A stretch of 15,155 nt of DNA from an uncultured Actinomycetes bacterium (GTDB lineage Bacteria > Actinomycetota > Actinomycetes > S36-B12 > UBA5976), in contig CALBND010000143.1 of assembly GCA_937896305.1 (NCBI GenBank), forward strand, positions 1-15,155, in the 5' to 3' direction. The notes below the pieces were generated by a model. The model saw nothing but the letters and a program-made list of their open reading frames with translations. It was not told the DNA's origin and searched no databases. Position 1 is the stretch's first letter. The number at the start of each line of letters is the position of its first letter. The position numbers and the translations under genes are program-made. Positions 5,454 to 13,093 of the stretch are shown in pieces.

Positions 5454-8012
5454 TTGAGTAAAAATTTGAACATAACCCGCGTTGAAGCCGCGACTCGTTC
5501 CCAATTAATAAGTAAGCCCGAATACACAGTTGCCTTAACCCTGACTGGAGTAGGTGAAACCTATAGCTGTGTTTCCTCTATTAATTTTATTGCTCAAGAA
5601 AATGCCAGTACTTGGATAGATTTAGTTGCGCAAAGTGTTGATTCGATTTGGCTGAATGGAAGTGAATTAAAGGTTTCTGAAGTTTTTGATGGCTCACGTA
5701 TAAAATTAAATGACTTAAAAATCAATAACACACTCAAAATTAAAGCTAACTGTATTTACATGAATACTGGTGAAGGCTTGCATCGCATTGTTGATCCAGT
5801 AGATAACCAGACTTATCTTTATACCCAATTTGAAGTTCCTGATTGTCGAAGAGTTTTCCCAGTATTTGAACAACCCGATATAAAAGGAACCTTAGCCCTT
5901 ACGGTTACTGCCCCAAGTAAATGGAATTTAATTAGTAACTCCCCCACTCCAACAAGTATTAAAATTGATGAAGAAATGTCAACCTGGAGTTTTGCAGTAA
6001 CTCCGACCATGTCTTCCTATCTTTATGCACTTTGTGCAGGACCTTATGCCAAGAAGTCGGATTCATATTCAGGAAAATTTGGCACCTACCCCTTAGCCAT
6101 TTATATTCGTCAATCACTTTTGGAATTTTTAGACGATAAAGAGATTTTTGAAGTTACCAAACAAGGTTTTGCTTGGTTTGAAGAAAAGTTCCAAGTTGGG
6201 TATCCATTTCCTAAATATGATCAAATATTTGTTCCAGAATTTAATGCAGGAGCGATGGAAAATGTTGGTTGCGTAACCATTAGAGATGAATATATTTTTA
6301 GATCTAGAACAACCAGAACTGCTTATGAAACACGTGCCAACACAATTTTGCATGAACTTGCACATATGTGGTTTGGTGATTTAGTAACCATGAAATGGTG
6401 GAATGATCTTTGGTTAAATGAATCTTTTGCAGAATGGGCCGCACACTGGTCAAGTACTGGAGCAACAAAATATAACGAAGCCTGGACTTTGTTTCATGTT
6501 CAAAGAAAAGCTTGGGCATACAGACAAGATCAATTACCTTCGACTCATCCCATTGCAGCAAACATGGATGATCTGGATTCAGTTTACGAAAACTTTGATG
6601 GGATTACCTACGCCAAAGGTGCTTCTGCCCTAAGACAACTTGTTGCATGGGTGGGAGAAGAAAATTTCTTGAAAGGATTAAAAAGTTATTTCGATAAACA
6701 TGCTTGGGGCAATACTGAGTTATCCGATTTATTAACCGAATTAACAATTTCTTCAGGTCGCGACTTGGAAACTTGGACCAAACTTTGGTTGCAATCATCT
6801 GGGGCAACACTGCTTCGTCCTCTTCTTGAAACTGATGGAAACAAAATAATTACTAAAGCAGAAATCATTCAAGAGCCACCAAGTTCTCCTCCAGGTTTGC
6901 CACCAGTTCTAAGACCCCATCGTCTGGCTGTTGGAGTTTATGAGAAACAAAACGGAAAACTTATTAGAACCAAAAGAATTGAAATGGATGTTGAAGGCAA
7001 TCAAACATCTATAAAAGAATTAATCGGAATGAAGCAACCTGATTTAATTTTAATTAATGATGATGATTTAACTTATGCCAAAATTAGATTAGATGAAACT
7101 TCATTAACAACTGCCACTAAAGACATTTCAAGTATTGAATCATCTCTTTCAAGAGCACTAATTTGGGGTGCAGTTTGGGATATGGTTCGAGATGCTGAAG
7201 TTAGCACTGGAAAATATTTAGATCTAGTACTTTCTGGACTAGCAGCTGAAACTGACATTGGACTTGTGCAACAAGTTCTAATGCAATGTCGAAGTGCTAT
7301 TGACGTGTATGCAGACAGAAAAAATCGAACAAATTACAACATTAAATTAGCTGATGGCTTATTAACATTATTAGAAAAAGCTGAATCTGGCTCAGACAGA
7401 CAATTAGCATTAATAAGAACCTTTAGTGCAGTTGCTACCACTCCTGAACAAATAAATAAAGTAGCTAATTTACTTGATGGTCAAGAAGTCGTTGATGGCT
7501 TAAAAGTTGATACCGACCTTCGATGGACCCTATTAAGAAGACTTGTTGTCACTGGCACAAGAGGCAGTGAAGCAATTGAACAGGAATTAAAACGAGATGA
7601 CACAGCAATGGGTCGAGAGCATGCAGTTGGGGCTAGATCAGCAATTCCAACCTTGCAATCAAAACAAATAGCTTGGGATCTTGTAACTACAAATACTTCA
7701 ATGCCTAATTCTGAAATCCACTCAGCCCTTGCCGGATTATCTTATGTTGACCATGCTGAAATTATGAAAAACTTTATTGATGCATATTTTGATTCTGTTA
7801 AAGAATTATGGAATGCTCGAACTCACGAAATAGGCCAATCACTTGTTACTGGGCTTTTCCCGAGTTCGAATATTTCTCAAGAAGTAATTGAAAAATCTGA
7901 TAAATTCTTGAGTTTAAATAAAGAACTTGCTGTTGGTGCACGAAGAATAATTGTTGAACAAAGAGATGCTATTTCTCGAGCTCTTAAAGCTCAACTTGCT
8001 GATAAAGATTAA
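5454..8012 (+). CDS. pepN: Aminopeptidase N (M1 family zinc metallopeptidase)
   Basis: A cytosolic aminopeptidase removing N-terminal residues from peptides, including those released by Clp proteolysis. With the start at 5454 it has 852 residues, normal for the actinobacterial family. The exopeptidase motif GAMEN is at 266-270, zinc motif HELAH at 300-304 with E323 (LNESFAEW) as third ligand, and catalytic Tyr at about 386 (GITYAKG). The second half is the ERAP1-like helical domain. TTG at 5454 is preferred because GAGG lies 5 bases upstream and the resulting N-terminus (SKNLNITRVEA) fits the family; an upstream in-frame TTG at 5439 lacks a nearby Shine-Dalgarno. It is divergent from the DsbA-like gene, and its stop overlaps the convergent DUF5130 stop by 4 bp. 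Confidence 0.96.
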   Translation: MSKNLNITRVEAATRSQLISKPEYTVALTLTGVGETYSCVSSINFIAQENASTWIDLVAQSVDSIWLNGSELKVSEVFDGSRIKLNDLKINNTLKIKANCIYMNTGEGLHRIVDPVDNQTYLYTQFEVPDCRRVFPVFEQPDIKGTLALTVTAPSKWNLISNSPTPTSIKIDEEMSTWSFAVTPTMSSYLYALCAGPYAKKSDSYSGKFGTYPLAIYIRQSLLEFLDDKEIFEVTKQGFAWFEEKFQVGYPFPKYDQIFVPEFNAGAMENVGCVTIRDEYIFRSRTTRTAYETRANTILHELAHMWFGDLVTMKWWNDLWLNESFAEWAAHWSSTGATKYNEAWTLFHVQRKAWAYRQDQLPSTHPIAANMDDLDSVYENFDGITYAKGASALRQLVAWVGEENFLKGLKSYFDKHAWGNTELSDLLTELTISSGRDLETWTKLWLQSSGATLLRPLLETDGNKIITKAEIIQEPPSSPPGLPPVLRPHRLAVGVYEKQNGKLIRTKRIEMDVEGNQTSIKELIGMKQPDLILINDDDLTYAKIRLDETSLTTATKDISSIESSLSRALIWGAVWDMVRDAEVSTGKYLDLVLSGLAAETDIGLVQQVLMQCRSAIDVYADRKNRTNYNIKLADGLLTLLEKAESGSDRQLALIRTFSAVATTPEQINKVANLLDGQEVVDGLKVDTDLRWTLLRRLVVTGTRGSEAIEQELKRDDTAMGREHAVGARSAIPTLQSKQIAWDLVTTNTSMPNSEIHSALAGLSYVDHAEIMKNFIDAYFDSVKELWNARTHEIGQSLVTGLFPSSNISQEVIEKSDKFLSLNKELAVGARRIIVEQRDAISRALKAQLADKD

Positions 8013-8389
8013 ACATCAGTCATTGATTTAGGGCGATAAGCATGAGCGCCCAAAATTGAGAAAGCTTGGCGTAGCCCACCAACGTAATCATTTGTAGCAA
8101 ATGCATTTGCCATTGCTACAGCCACTAAATTGCAAACCATATTATCAATAGTTGCTAGAGCGTAGCTTCCGGTAACTATTTCAATTCCTCGGTTTTGGAT
8201 ATCAACACAAACTAAAACAGTTTTTGCATTGTTATTTAAACTTTTATGCAACTTTACAGCTTCTTTTCTGCCGTTTTCTAATTCTCCAACAAATAAACTA
8301 AATTCTAGATCACAACTTGATTCAGCAGCAGAAATTATTGCTGCAATTTCTTGTTGCTCATCGTTTGTAAAAAATTCACCACTTTGCAC
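8009..8389 (-). CDS. DUF5130 family protein (Rv2468c-like)
   Basis: A 126-residue soluble protein resembling the actinobacterial DUF5130 family, which I recall as related to the TPM domain; its biochemical function is not established. The visible pattern is an N-terminal helix (FFTNDEQQEIAAIISAAES), FSLFVGELENGRKEAVKLH, a strand TVLVCVDIQNRGIEIVTGS, then a helical tail with DYVGGLRQAFSILGAHA. Position next to pepN also agrees with Rv2468c. The GTG start at 8389 lies 14 bp inside the 3' end of the upstream membrane-protein gene, and the only ribosome-site candidate is a weak GGTGG, so coupled translation is likely. Its stop overlaps the pepN stop tail to tail. Confidence 0.75.
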   Translation of the reverse strand: MQSGEFFTNDEQQEIAAIISAAESSCDLEFSLFVGELENGRKEAVKLHKSLNNNAKTVLVCVDIQNRGIEIVTGSYALATIDNMVCNLVAVAMANAFATNDYVGGLRQAFSILGAHAYRPKSMTDV

Positions 8390-8741
8390 TTATGCCACCG
8401 GCCTTTGGTGAAAAAGAATTATCTGAATCTTGTTTCTTTGCTCTGCCTAATGCTTTGGTTTCAGTAGCTGGCCCATTTAGCCACCATGAATCATCGTGAG
8501 ACGTGAAACCTAATTCAGTTTTTGCTTTTCTTGACCATTGTGGAGCCATAATTGCCACCACTATTAATAGAACAGTCAATACGGGGATTCCAATAAATAA
8601 TGCAATTGTGGTAAATCCAGTAATTGAGGCTCCAGGATCATCTCCGTCATCTCGAATTACTGCAGTCGCAGGTGAGGTAGCAAATAGTAAAATTGCCATA
8701 AATACGTAGGTAACTTTTAGAAATCTCGAACTCTTCAACAT
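8376..8741 (-). CDS. Small membrane protein with signal peptide, function unknown
   Basis: Not recognised as a named family. With ATG 8741 the product is 121 residues: a positively charged start (MLKSSRFLK), a hydrophobic stretch to about residue 22 and a signal-peptidase-like site SPATA|V after A27; a short acidic external segment (RDDGDDPG); one strong membrane span at about 43-66; then a cytoplasmic, charged tail with a tryptophan pair at 86-87 (DDSWWLNGP). An in-frame TTG at 8771 would add 10 residues, but the ATG gives a cleaner signal peptide and has TAAAGT exactly 7 bases upstream, consistent with a leaderless transcript. It overlaps the DUF5130 gene by 14 bp, so the two form an operon and may act together. 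Confidence 0.72.
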   Translation of the reverse strand: MLKSSRFLKVTYVFMAILLFATSPATAVIRDDGDDPGASITGFTTIALFIGIPVLTVLLIVVAIMAPQWSRKAKTELGFTSHDDSWWLNGPATETKALGRAKKQDSDNSFSPKAGGISAKW

Positions 8742-8748
8742 AAATACA

Positions 8749-8754
8749 ACTTTA
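8749..8754 (-). promoter_or_regulatory. Putative leaderless -10 element for the small membrane protein gene
   Basis: On the minus strand TAAAGT (TANNNT type) is followed by 7 bases and then ATG 8741, the spacing expected if transcription begins at the A of the start codon. No Shine-Dalgarno precedes this ATG. The divergent mscS promoter is about 40 bp away. Confidence 0.4.
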
Positions 8755-8787
8755 CAGACAAGTCCTAACAACCCATAACTGGTCCTT

Positions 8788-8799
8788 ATCGATAGCCTT
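8788..8799 (+). promoter_or_regulatory. Leaderless-type promoter of mscS, sharing a 12-base element with ettA
   Basis: ATCGATAGCCTT occurs here on plus and again on minus at 12464-12453, ending 6 and 5 bases before the start codons of mscS and ettA respectively. It contains TAGCCT (8793-8798), a TANNNT -10 motif placed 7 bases before the mscS ATG. There is no Shine-Dalgarno before this ATG, so a leaderless mRNA is the simplest reading. Confidence 0.5.
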
Positions 8800-8805
8800 A
8801 GTTAT

Positions 8806-9735
8806 ATGGCTAATTTAAGAATCGCAACATTCCAGGACTTTTTAGATTTGATTCCATTTCAGGCAATCCTGATTATCGTCATTGCAATTATCGCCCATGT
8901 CGTTATTAGATTTTCTATAGCAAAATTTGTTAAAGGTGCGGTTAACCGTGCACATGAAAGAACCCCAAAAGTTTCTAGACGAGCTGATAACACAGCTGAT
9001 TTATCGGCCATGGTTATGCAACAGCGAACTGTGCAAAGAGTTAAAGCTGTTAGCCAATTATTTAAAAGTGCTTCAGCATTAATTATTTGGACTGTGGCCA
9101 TAACTTCTGAATTAAGCACGGTAGGTTTCAACGTTGCACCACTTTTAGCAAGTGCTGGAGTTGCAGGAGTCGCTCTTGGCTTTGGGGCCCAAACTTTAAT
9201 TAAAGATTTCTTGGCTGGGATATTTATTATTTTAGAAGACCAATATGGCGTCGGTGACTTTGTTGATTTAGGAACAGCCATGGGAACCGTTGAAGAAGTT
9301 GATTTACGTGTCACAAGATTAAGAGATTTAGGTGGAGTGGTTTGGTATGTCAGAAATGGTGAAATATTAAGAGTTGCAAACAGAAGCCAAGGATGGACTG
9401 TTGCAACAGTTGATGTTCCAGTTGCCTATGACGAAGATTTAGAAAAAGTTAAAGTAGTAATTGATCGAGTTGGAAAAGAAATGTTAGAAGATCCAGCTTT
9501 TGCTGGAATGCTTTTAAGTGCACCACAATATGCAGGAGTAGAGCAAGTATCTGGAGATGCGATCTTTGTCAGAATCTTTGCAAAAACCGCTCCTGATCAA
9601 CCAATGCAAACAGCGAGAGAAATAAGAGAAAAACTTAAAGGAGCATTTGACCAAGCAGGGATTAGAGTTCCAGTTTTGTCAAGGCCTTATCCAACTATTT
9701 CAGGAATGCCACCAAACCCCCCTTCTGCAAGATAA
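8806..9735 (+). CDS. MscS-family small-conductance mechanosensitive ion channel
   Basis: An inner-membrane channel that opens under tension to release solutes on osmotic downshock. The 309-residue product has TM1 at about 17-38, a basic loop, TM2 at about 88-108 and the pore-lining TM3 at about 111-145, containing the Gly/Ala-rich helix ASAGVAGVALGFGAQTLIKD and then the family signature LEDQYGVGDFVDL. The cytoplasmic beta domain follows (GTVEEVDLRVTRLRD...VWYVRNGEI), then an alpha/beta C-terminal domain to a Pro-rich end. The ATG at 8806 has no ribosome site but has a leaderless-type promoter. The globin gene begins 12 bp after its stop, so they are probably co-transcribed. The subfamily (MscS, YbdG-like or other) is not resolved. 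Confidence 0.92.
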   Translation: MANLRIATFQDFLDLIPFQAILIIVIAIIAHVVIRFSIAKFVKGAVNRAHERTPKVSRRADNTADLSAMVMQQRTVQRVKAVSQLFKSASALIIWTVAITSELSTVGFNVAPLLASAGVAGVALGFGAQTLIKDFLAGIFIILEDQYGVGDFVDLGTAMGTVEEVDLRVTRLRDLGGVVWYVRNGEILRVANRSQGWTVATVDVPVAYDEDLEKVKVVIDRVGKEMLEDPAFAGMLLSAPQYAGVEQVSGDAIFVRIFAKTAPDQPMQTAREIREKLKGAFDQAGIRVPVLSRPYPTISGMPPNPPSAR

Positions 9736-9747
9736 TTTTATTGAATC

Positions 9748-10131
9748 ATGAGTGATTATGAAAATTTTGGGGGAAAAGAATTTTTTGAAGTTTTAGTTAA
9801 AGATTTCTATGCAGAAGTTATAAATGATTCAATCCTGAAACCAATGTATCCAGAAAAAGATTTAGTTGGCGCTCAAGAAAGATTAACTCTTTTCTTAATG
9901 CAGTATTGGGGAGGGCCAACAACATATTCAGATCAAAGAGGACATCCGCGCCTTAGAATGCGCCACGCTGGATTTGCAATTGATTTTGCGGCTCGAGATG
10001 CATGGTTAAACAGTATGGAAAAAGCTTTAAATAAACAACAGTTAAATGAGGAAAATAAAAGTAAACTTTGGAATTATTTAGTTATGGCTGCAGATGGCAT
10101 GATCAATACAAGAACAGATGGTGTTATTTAA
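9748..10131 (+). CDS. glbO: Group II truncated haemoglobin (GlbO/TrHbO)
   Basis: A cytoplasmic haem protein of the 2-on-2 globin family; the mycobacterial homologue binds oxygen tightly and associates with membranes or has redox roles. In the 127 residues the proximal haem ligand is H73 (HPRLRMRHAGF), with the TrHbO distal set Tyr B10 (Y21, DFYAEV), Tyr CD1 (Y34, PMYPEKDL) and Trp G8 (W86, RDAWLN), and the family block QYWGGPTTYSDQRGHPR at 52-68. The ATG lies 12 bp after the mscS stop with no evident Shine-Dalgarno, so expression probably depends on mscS transcription. The last 8 bp overlap the convergent gene at 10124. Confidence 0.94.
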   Translation: MSDYENFGGKEFFEVLVKDFYAEVINDSILKPMYPEKDLVGAQERLTLFLMQYWGGPTTYSDQRGHPRLRMRHAGFAIDFAARDAWLNSMEKALNKQQLNEENKSKLWNYLVMAADGMINTRTDGVI

Positions 10132-10774
10132 CAACTGATAATAAAGTTCTAACGGCTTTTTGTGGTCTTATAAAAACTTGACCACTGGGCGTAATTAAAC
10201 GTTTCCAGCCTTGACAAGTTGCAGCATTAACTCTCGCATTTGGAAATGCCAACATCCCTAAACCTGCTGCCACATTTAATGCACCAAAAGTTATCCCACC
10301 CCATAGATTTTCATTCCATGCAGTTTCAGTAACACTTTCTTTAGTATTTGTATTGGCAAGCATTTGTAATGGTTCGATTTGTGCTTTTAACTTATCCAGA
10401 CGATTTTTTACCAAAGGTAATATATCTCCCGCAATTCCTTTTTCTCCTGGCATCCAAGGCCCATTTGGGGGTAACAACGCTAAGGCTGGAGCAGGTTTTT
10501 CCGAATCAGTTAATTCTATTTCATTTTTTTCAAAGTTTTTTAATTCTTTTAGTAAGTCAGCTGCGTTTATTACCAAATCTATTTCTGTTGATAATTTTTC
10601 GCACGGTAAAGCTAAAAAAGCTAAACAATTAAAAGGTGTAGAGCCATATAAACCAATATGGTTTTCTTTAGCTTTTATTCTTAATGTGGCACGATAATCC
10701 CAAAAAGTTAACTTTTCTAAGAATATATTTAATGATTTTTTTTCATCACTTGCTAAAACTACATTAAAATTCAA
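10124..10774 (-). CDS. Conserved-looking hypothetical protein downstream of ettA
   Basis: No named family is recognised with confidence. The product is 216 residues, probably soluble, with no signal peptide. Visible parts are an N-terminal alpha/beta-like region (to about residue 90), a Pro/Gly/Trp motif LPPNGPWMPGEKGIAGDIL at about 100-118, a lysine-rich helix, and a C-terminal Trp/Gly region (ENLWGGITFGALNVAAGLGML, split here for description, then GWKRLITPSGQVFIRP). This arrangement resembles an uncharacterised actinobacterial family that I recall only loosely. The TTG start at 10774 lies 2 bp after the ettA stop with only a weak GGAA upstream, indicating coupling to ettA. Codon use looks like its neighbours, with no sign of recent transfer. 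Confidence 0.7.
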   Translation of the reverse strand: MNFNVVLASDEKKSLNIFLEKLTFWDYRATLRIKAKENHIGLYGSTPFNCLAFLALPCEKLSTEIDLVINAADLLKELKNFEKNEIELTDSEKPAPALALLPPNGPWMPGEKGIAGDILPLVKNRLDKLKAQIEPLQMLANTNTKESVTETAWNENLWGGITFGALNVAAGLGMLAFPNARVNAATCQGWKRLITPSGQVFIRPQKAVRTLLSVVK

Positions 10775-10776
10775 AG

Positions 10777-12447
10777 CTAGTTCCGAGTTAATTTTCTATA
10801 TGTGGCACGATGCGGTCTGGCAGCTTCTGCGCCTAAACGTTCAATTTTATTCTTTTCATATGAATCAAAGTTTCCTTCAAACCAGAACCATTGCGAATCA
10901 CCCTCATAGGCCAACATATGGGTAGCAATTTTGTCCAAAAACATTCGATCATGGCTAATCACCACAACGCATCCCGGAAATTCGAGTAACGCATTTTCTA
11001 AACTTCCCAAAGTTTCAACATCTAAATCATTTGTGGGCTCATCCAGTAAAAGTAAGTTTCCACCTTGTTTAAGTGTGAGAGCTAGGTTTAATCTATTTCG
11101 CTCTCCTCCAGATAAAACTCCAGCAGGTTTTTGCTGATCTGGACCTTTAAACCCAAATGTTGAAACATATGCTCTCGAGGGAATTTCAATGTTTCCGACT
11201 TTAATAAAATCTAAGCCGTCGCTAACAACTTCCCAAACATTTTTCTTTGGATCAATTCCGGTTCTTCCCTGATCAACATATGAAATTTGTACGGTGTCCC
11301 CTATTTTTATTTCACCAGAATCTGGTTTTTCCACGCCCATTAACATTTTGAAAAGGGTGGTTTTTCCTACCCCGTTTGGTCCAATAATTCCTACAATGCC
11401 GTTTCTTGGCAAAGTGAACGATAATTTATCAATTAATATTTTGTCGTCAAATGCTTTTGAGATAGCATCAATTTCAATTACTTGGGCACCTAGTCTTGGT
11501 CCTGGTGGAATTTGAATTTCTTCAAAATCAAGTTTTCTGGTTTTATCAGCAGCGCTAGCCATTTCTTCATATCGCTCTAAACGAGATTTTGATTTAGCTT
11601 GTCTAGCTTTTGGACTTGATCTAACCCATTCTAATTCGTCTTCTAAACGTTTACGAAGTTTTACGTCTTTAGCCCCTTCAACTTTTAATCTTTCTTGTTT
11701 CTTTTCCAAATATGTTGAATAGTTTCCTTGATAAGGGTATGCATGTCCGCGATCTAATTCCAAAATCCATTCGGCAACATTGTCAAGAAAATATCTATCA
11801 TGTGTGATTGCCACAATTGTTCCTGGGTATTTTTCAAGATGTTGTTCTAACCACAAAACACTTTCAGCATCTAAGTGGTTTGTGGGTTCATCAAGTAATA
11901 GCAAATCAGGTTGTTGTAGTAAAAGTTTTGCTAAGGCAACGCGTCGTCTTTCTCCGCCCGATAATACTTTTACATCTGCATCAGCAGGAGGAAGTCTTAA
12001 GGCATCCATTGCTTGTTCTAATTGGGAATCAAGATCCCAAGCACCTAGATGATCTAATTCTTCTTGCAGTTTTCCCATCTCAGAAAGTAACTTGTCATAG
12101 TCTGCTTCAGGATCGGCTAATTTTTCGCTGATCTCATTAAATTTTGCTAATTTAGCTTTTGTTCCGGCAACCGCTTCTTCGACGTTTTCTAAAACATTTT
12201 TATCTTCACTAAGTTTTGGTTCTTGTTCTAGAATTCCAACTGTGGCACCAGGTGCCAACATTGCTTCACCATTACTTACTTCATCTTTACCAGACATAAT
12301 TCTTATTAAAGAAGATTTACCAGCACCATTAGGCCCAACCACACCAATTTTGGCTCCTGGTAAAAATGACAAAGTCACATCATCAAGCACAACTTTTTCA
12401 TTGTGAGCCTTGCGGGCTTTGGAAAGTGTATAAATAAATTCTGCCAC
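10777..12447 (-). CDS. ettA: Energy-dependent translational throttle protein EttA (ABC-F ATPase)
   Basis: A soluble tandem ABC protein that binds the ribosomal E site and gates entry into elongation according to ATP/ADP level. Domain 1 has Walker A GPNGAGKS (about 39-46), the EttA-type arm insertion (about 90-137), signature LSGGE (about 163) and Walker B LLLLDEPTNHLD (about 184). An inter-domain linker follows (about 240-320, WVRSSPKARQAKSKSRLERYEE). Domain 2 has GPNGVGKT, LSGGERNR, LLLLDEPTNDLD and a C-terminal tail. Two GTG codons are adjacent; the second, at 12447, gives the conserved MAEFIYT start and sits 6 bases after a TAGCCT -10, so it is preferred over 12450. It lies 18-21 bp after the ssb stop. 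Confidence 0.95.
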   Translation of the reverse strand: MAEFIYTLSKARKAHNEKVVLDDVTLSFLPGAKIGVVGPNGAGKSSLIRIMSGKDEVSNGEAMLAPGATVGILEQEPKLSEDKNVLENVEEAVAGTKAKLAKFNEISEKLADPEADYDKLLSEMGKLQEELDHLGAWDLDSQLEQAMDALRLPPADADVKVLSGGERRRVALAKLLLQQPDLLLLDEPTNHLDAESVLWLEQHLEKYPGTIVAITHDRYFLDNVAEWILELDRGHAYPYQGNYSTYLEKKQERLKVEGAKDVKLRKRLEDELEWVRSSPKARQAKSKSRLERYEEMASAADKTRKLDFEEIQIPPGPRLGAQVIEIDAISKAFDDKILIDKLSFTLPRNGIVGIIGPNGVGKTTLFKMLMGVEKPDSGEIKIGDTVQISYVDQGRTGIDPKKNVWEVVSDGLDFIKVGNIEIPSRAYVSTFGFKGPDQQKPAGVLSGGERNRLNLALTLKQGGNLLLLDEPTNDLDVETLGSLENALLEFPGCVVVISHDRMFLDKIATHMLAYEGDSQWFWFEGNFDSYEKNKIERLGAEAARPHRATYRKLTRN

Positions 12448-12452
12448 CACAC

Positions 12453-12464
12453 AAGGCTATCGAT
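12453..12464 (-). promoter_or_regulatory. Leaderless-type promoter of ettA, second copy of the 12-base element
   Basis: The minus strand carries ATCGATAGCCTT, identical to 8788-8799. Its TAGCCT (12459-12454) is 6 bases upstream of GTG 12447. There is no Shine-Dalgarno before the ettA start. The element lies directly after the ssb stop codon, so ettA can be transcribed independently of ssb. Confidence 0.5.
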
Positions 12465-12468
12465 TCAG

Positions 12469-12897
12469 TTATGCCACATTTACTTCAGCGTCTAAGCCTT
12501 CTGGGAACCAAGCATCATTTGCTGTGTTCGATGATGTTTTTTTAACTTTCGTAAACTCGCTTTTGCCCCAGTTCAAATCATGTCCCACAGAAATAGCATC
12601 AAGCTCAACTGCAGTTCCAGATTTTTCACCGTCTTGCCATTGCCTAATTTTCAGTTTCCCCGTAACTACTAGTGGCTGACCTTTTCGAACACTGGTGGCA
12701 ACATTTTCTGCCAAGAAAGACCAGCAATTAATAGATACGAAATTGGGATCTAATTCAATCCAAGAATTACTAGTTTTTTCAAATCTTCGAGGATTATTGG
12801 CTATTCGAAAAGTGGCCATACTTTTTCCTGAAGAGCTTGACCTAAGCACTACTTCACTTACTGCATTTCCCACAATTGTGGTGATGATGTCATTCAT
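12469..12897 (-). CDS. Single-stranded DNA-binding protein paralog (SSB2/SsbB type) without acidic tail
   Basis: An OB-fold protein binding single-stranded DNA. With ATG 12897 it has 142 residues: OB fold over about 1-110, with TIVGNAVSEVVLR at the start, MATFRIANNPRRF, FVSINCWSFLAENVA and KGQPLVVTGKL. It ends WFPEGLDAEVNVA and lacks both the Gly/Pro-rich linker and the acidic DDDIPF-like tip that recruits partners in the main SSB, so it corresponds to the second actinobacterial SSB, as does its place beside ettA (compare Rv2478c). The start is chosen because AAGGAG lies about 8 bases upstream of ATG 12897; an in-frame ATG at 12963 would add 22 residues (MNKHSKSKILHPK...) unlike any SSB and has no ribosome site. 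Confidence 0.9.
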   Translation of the reverse strand: MNDIITTIVGNAVSEVVLRSSSSGKSMATFRIANNPRRFEKTSNSWIELDPNFVSINCWSFLAENVATSVRKGQPLVVTGKLKIRQWQDGEKSGTAVELDAISVGHDLNWGKSEFTKVKKTSSNTANDAWFPEGLDAEVNVA

Positions 12898-13019
12898 CTT
12901 GATAACTCCTTCTGTGTAGTTGAATTTAGGATGCAATATCTTTGACTTGCTATGTTTATTCACTCAAGTCCACTGGGGATAAGTGGTGATTGTGAGTCAT
13001 ATAGCAAAATAGGAACTCT

Positions 13020-13092
13020 GCGCCCGTAGCTCAACGGATAGAGCAACTGGTTTCTACCCAGTAGGTTGGGGGTTCGATTCCCTCCGGGCGCA
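13020..13092 (+). tRNA. tRNA-Arg(TCT)
   Basis: The acceptor stem GCGCCCG pairs with CGGGCGC (13085-13091), discriminator A. The anticodon stem ACTGG/CCAGT encloses TTTCTAC, anticodon TCT at 13053-13055, reading AGA, a codon used frequently in this window. CCA is not encoded. It lies 47 bp upstream of orn on the same strand and may be part of the same transcript. Confidence 0.96.
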
Positions 13093-13093
13093 C

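Noticed and set aside
8859..9314. Open frame antisense to mscS (151 codons)
   Set aside because: A low-complexity Thr/Ala/Pro product arising from the codon pattern of the opposite strand; the sense strand is an unmistakable MscS channel.
12898..12963. N-terminal extension of the SSB frame to ATG 12963
   Set aside because: The added 22 residues do not resemble any SSB start and lack a ribosome site, while AAGGAG is correctly placed for ATG 12897.
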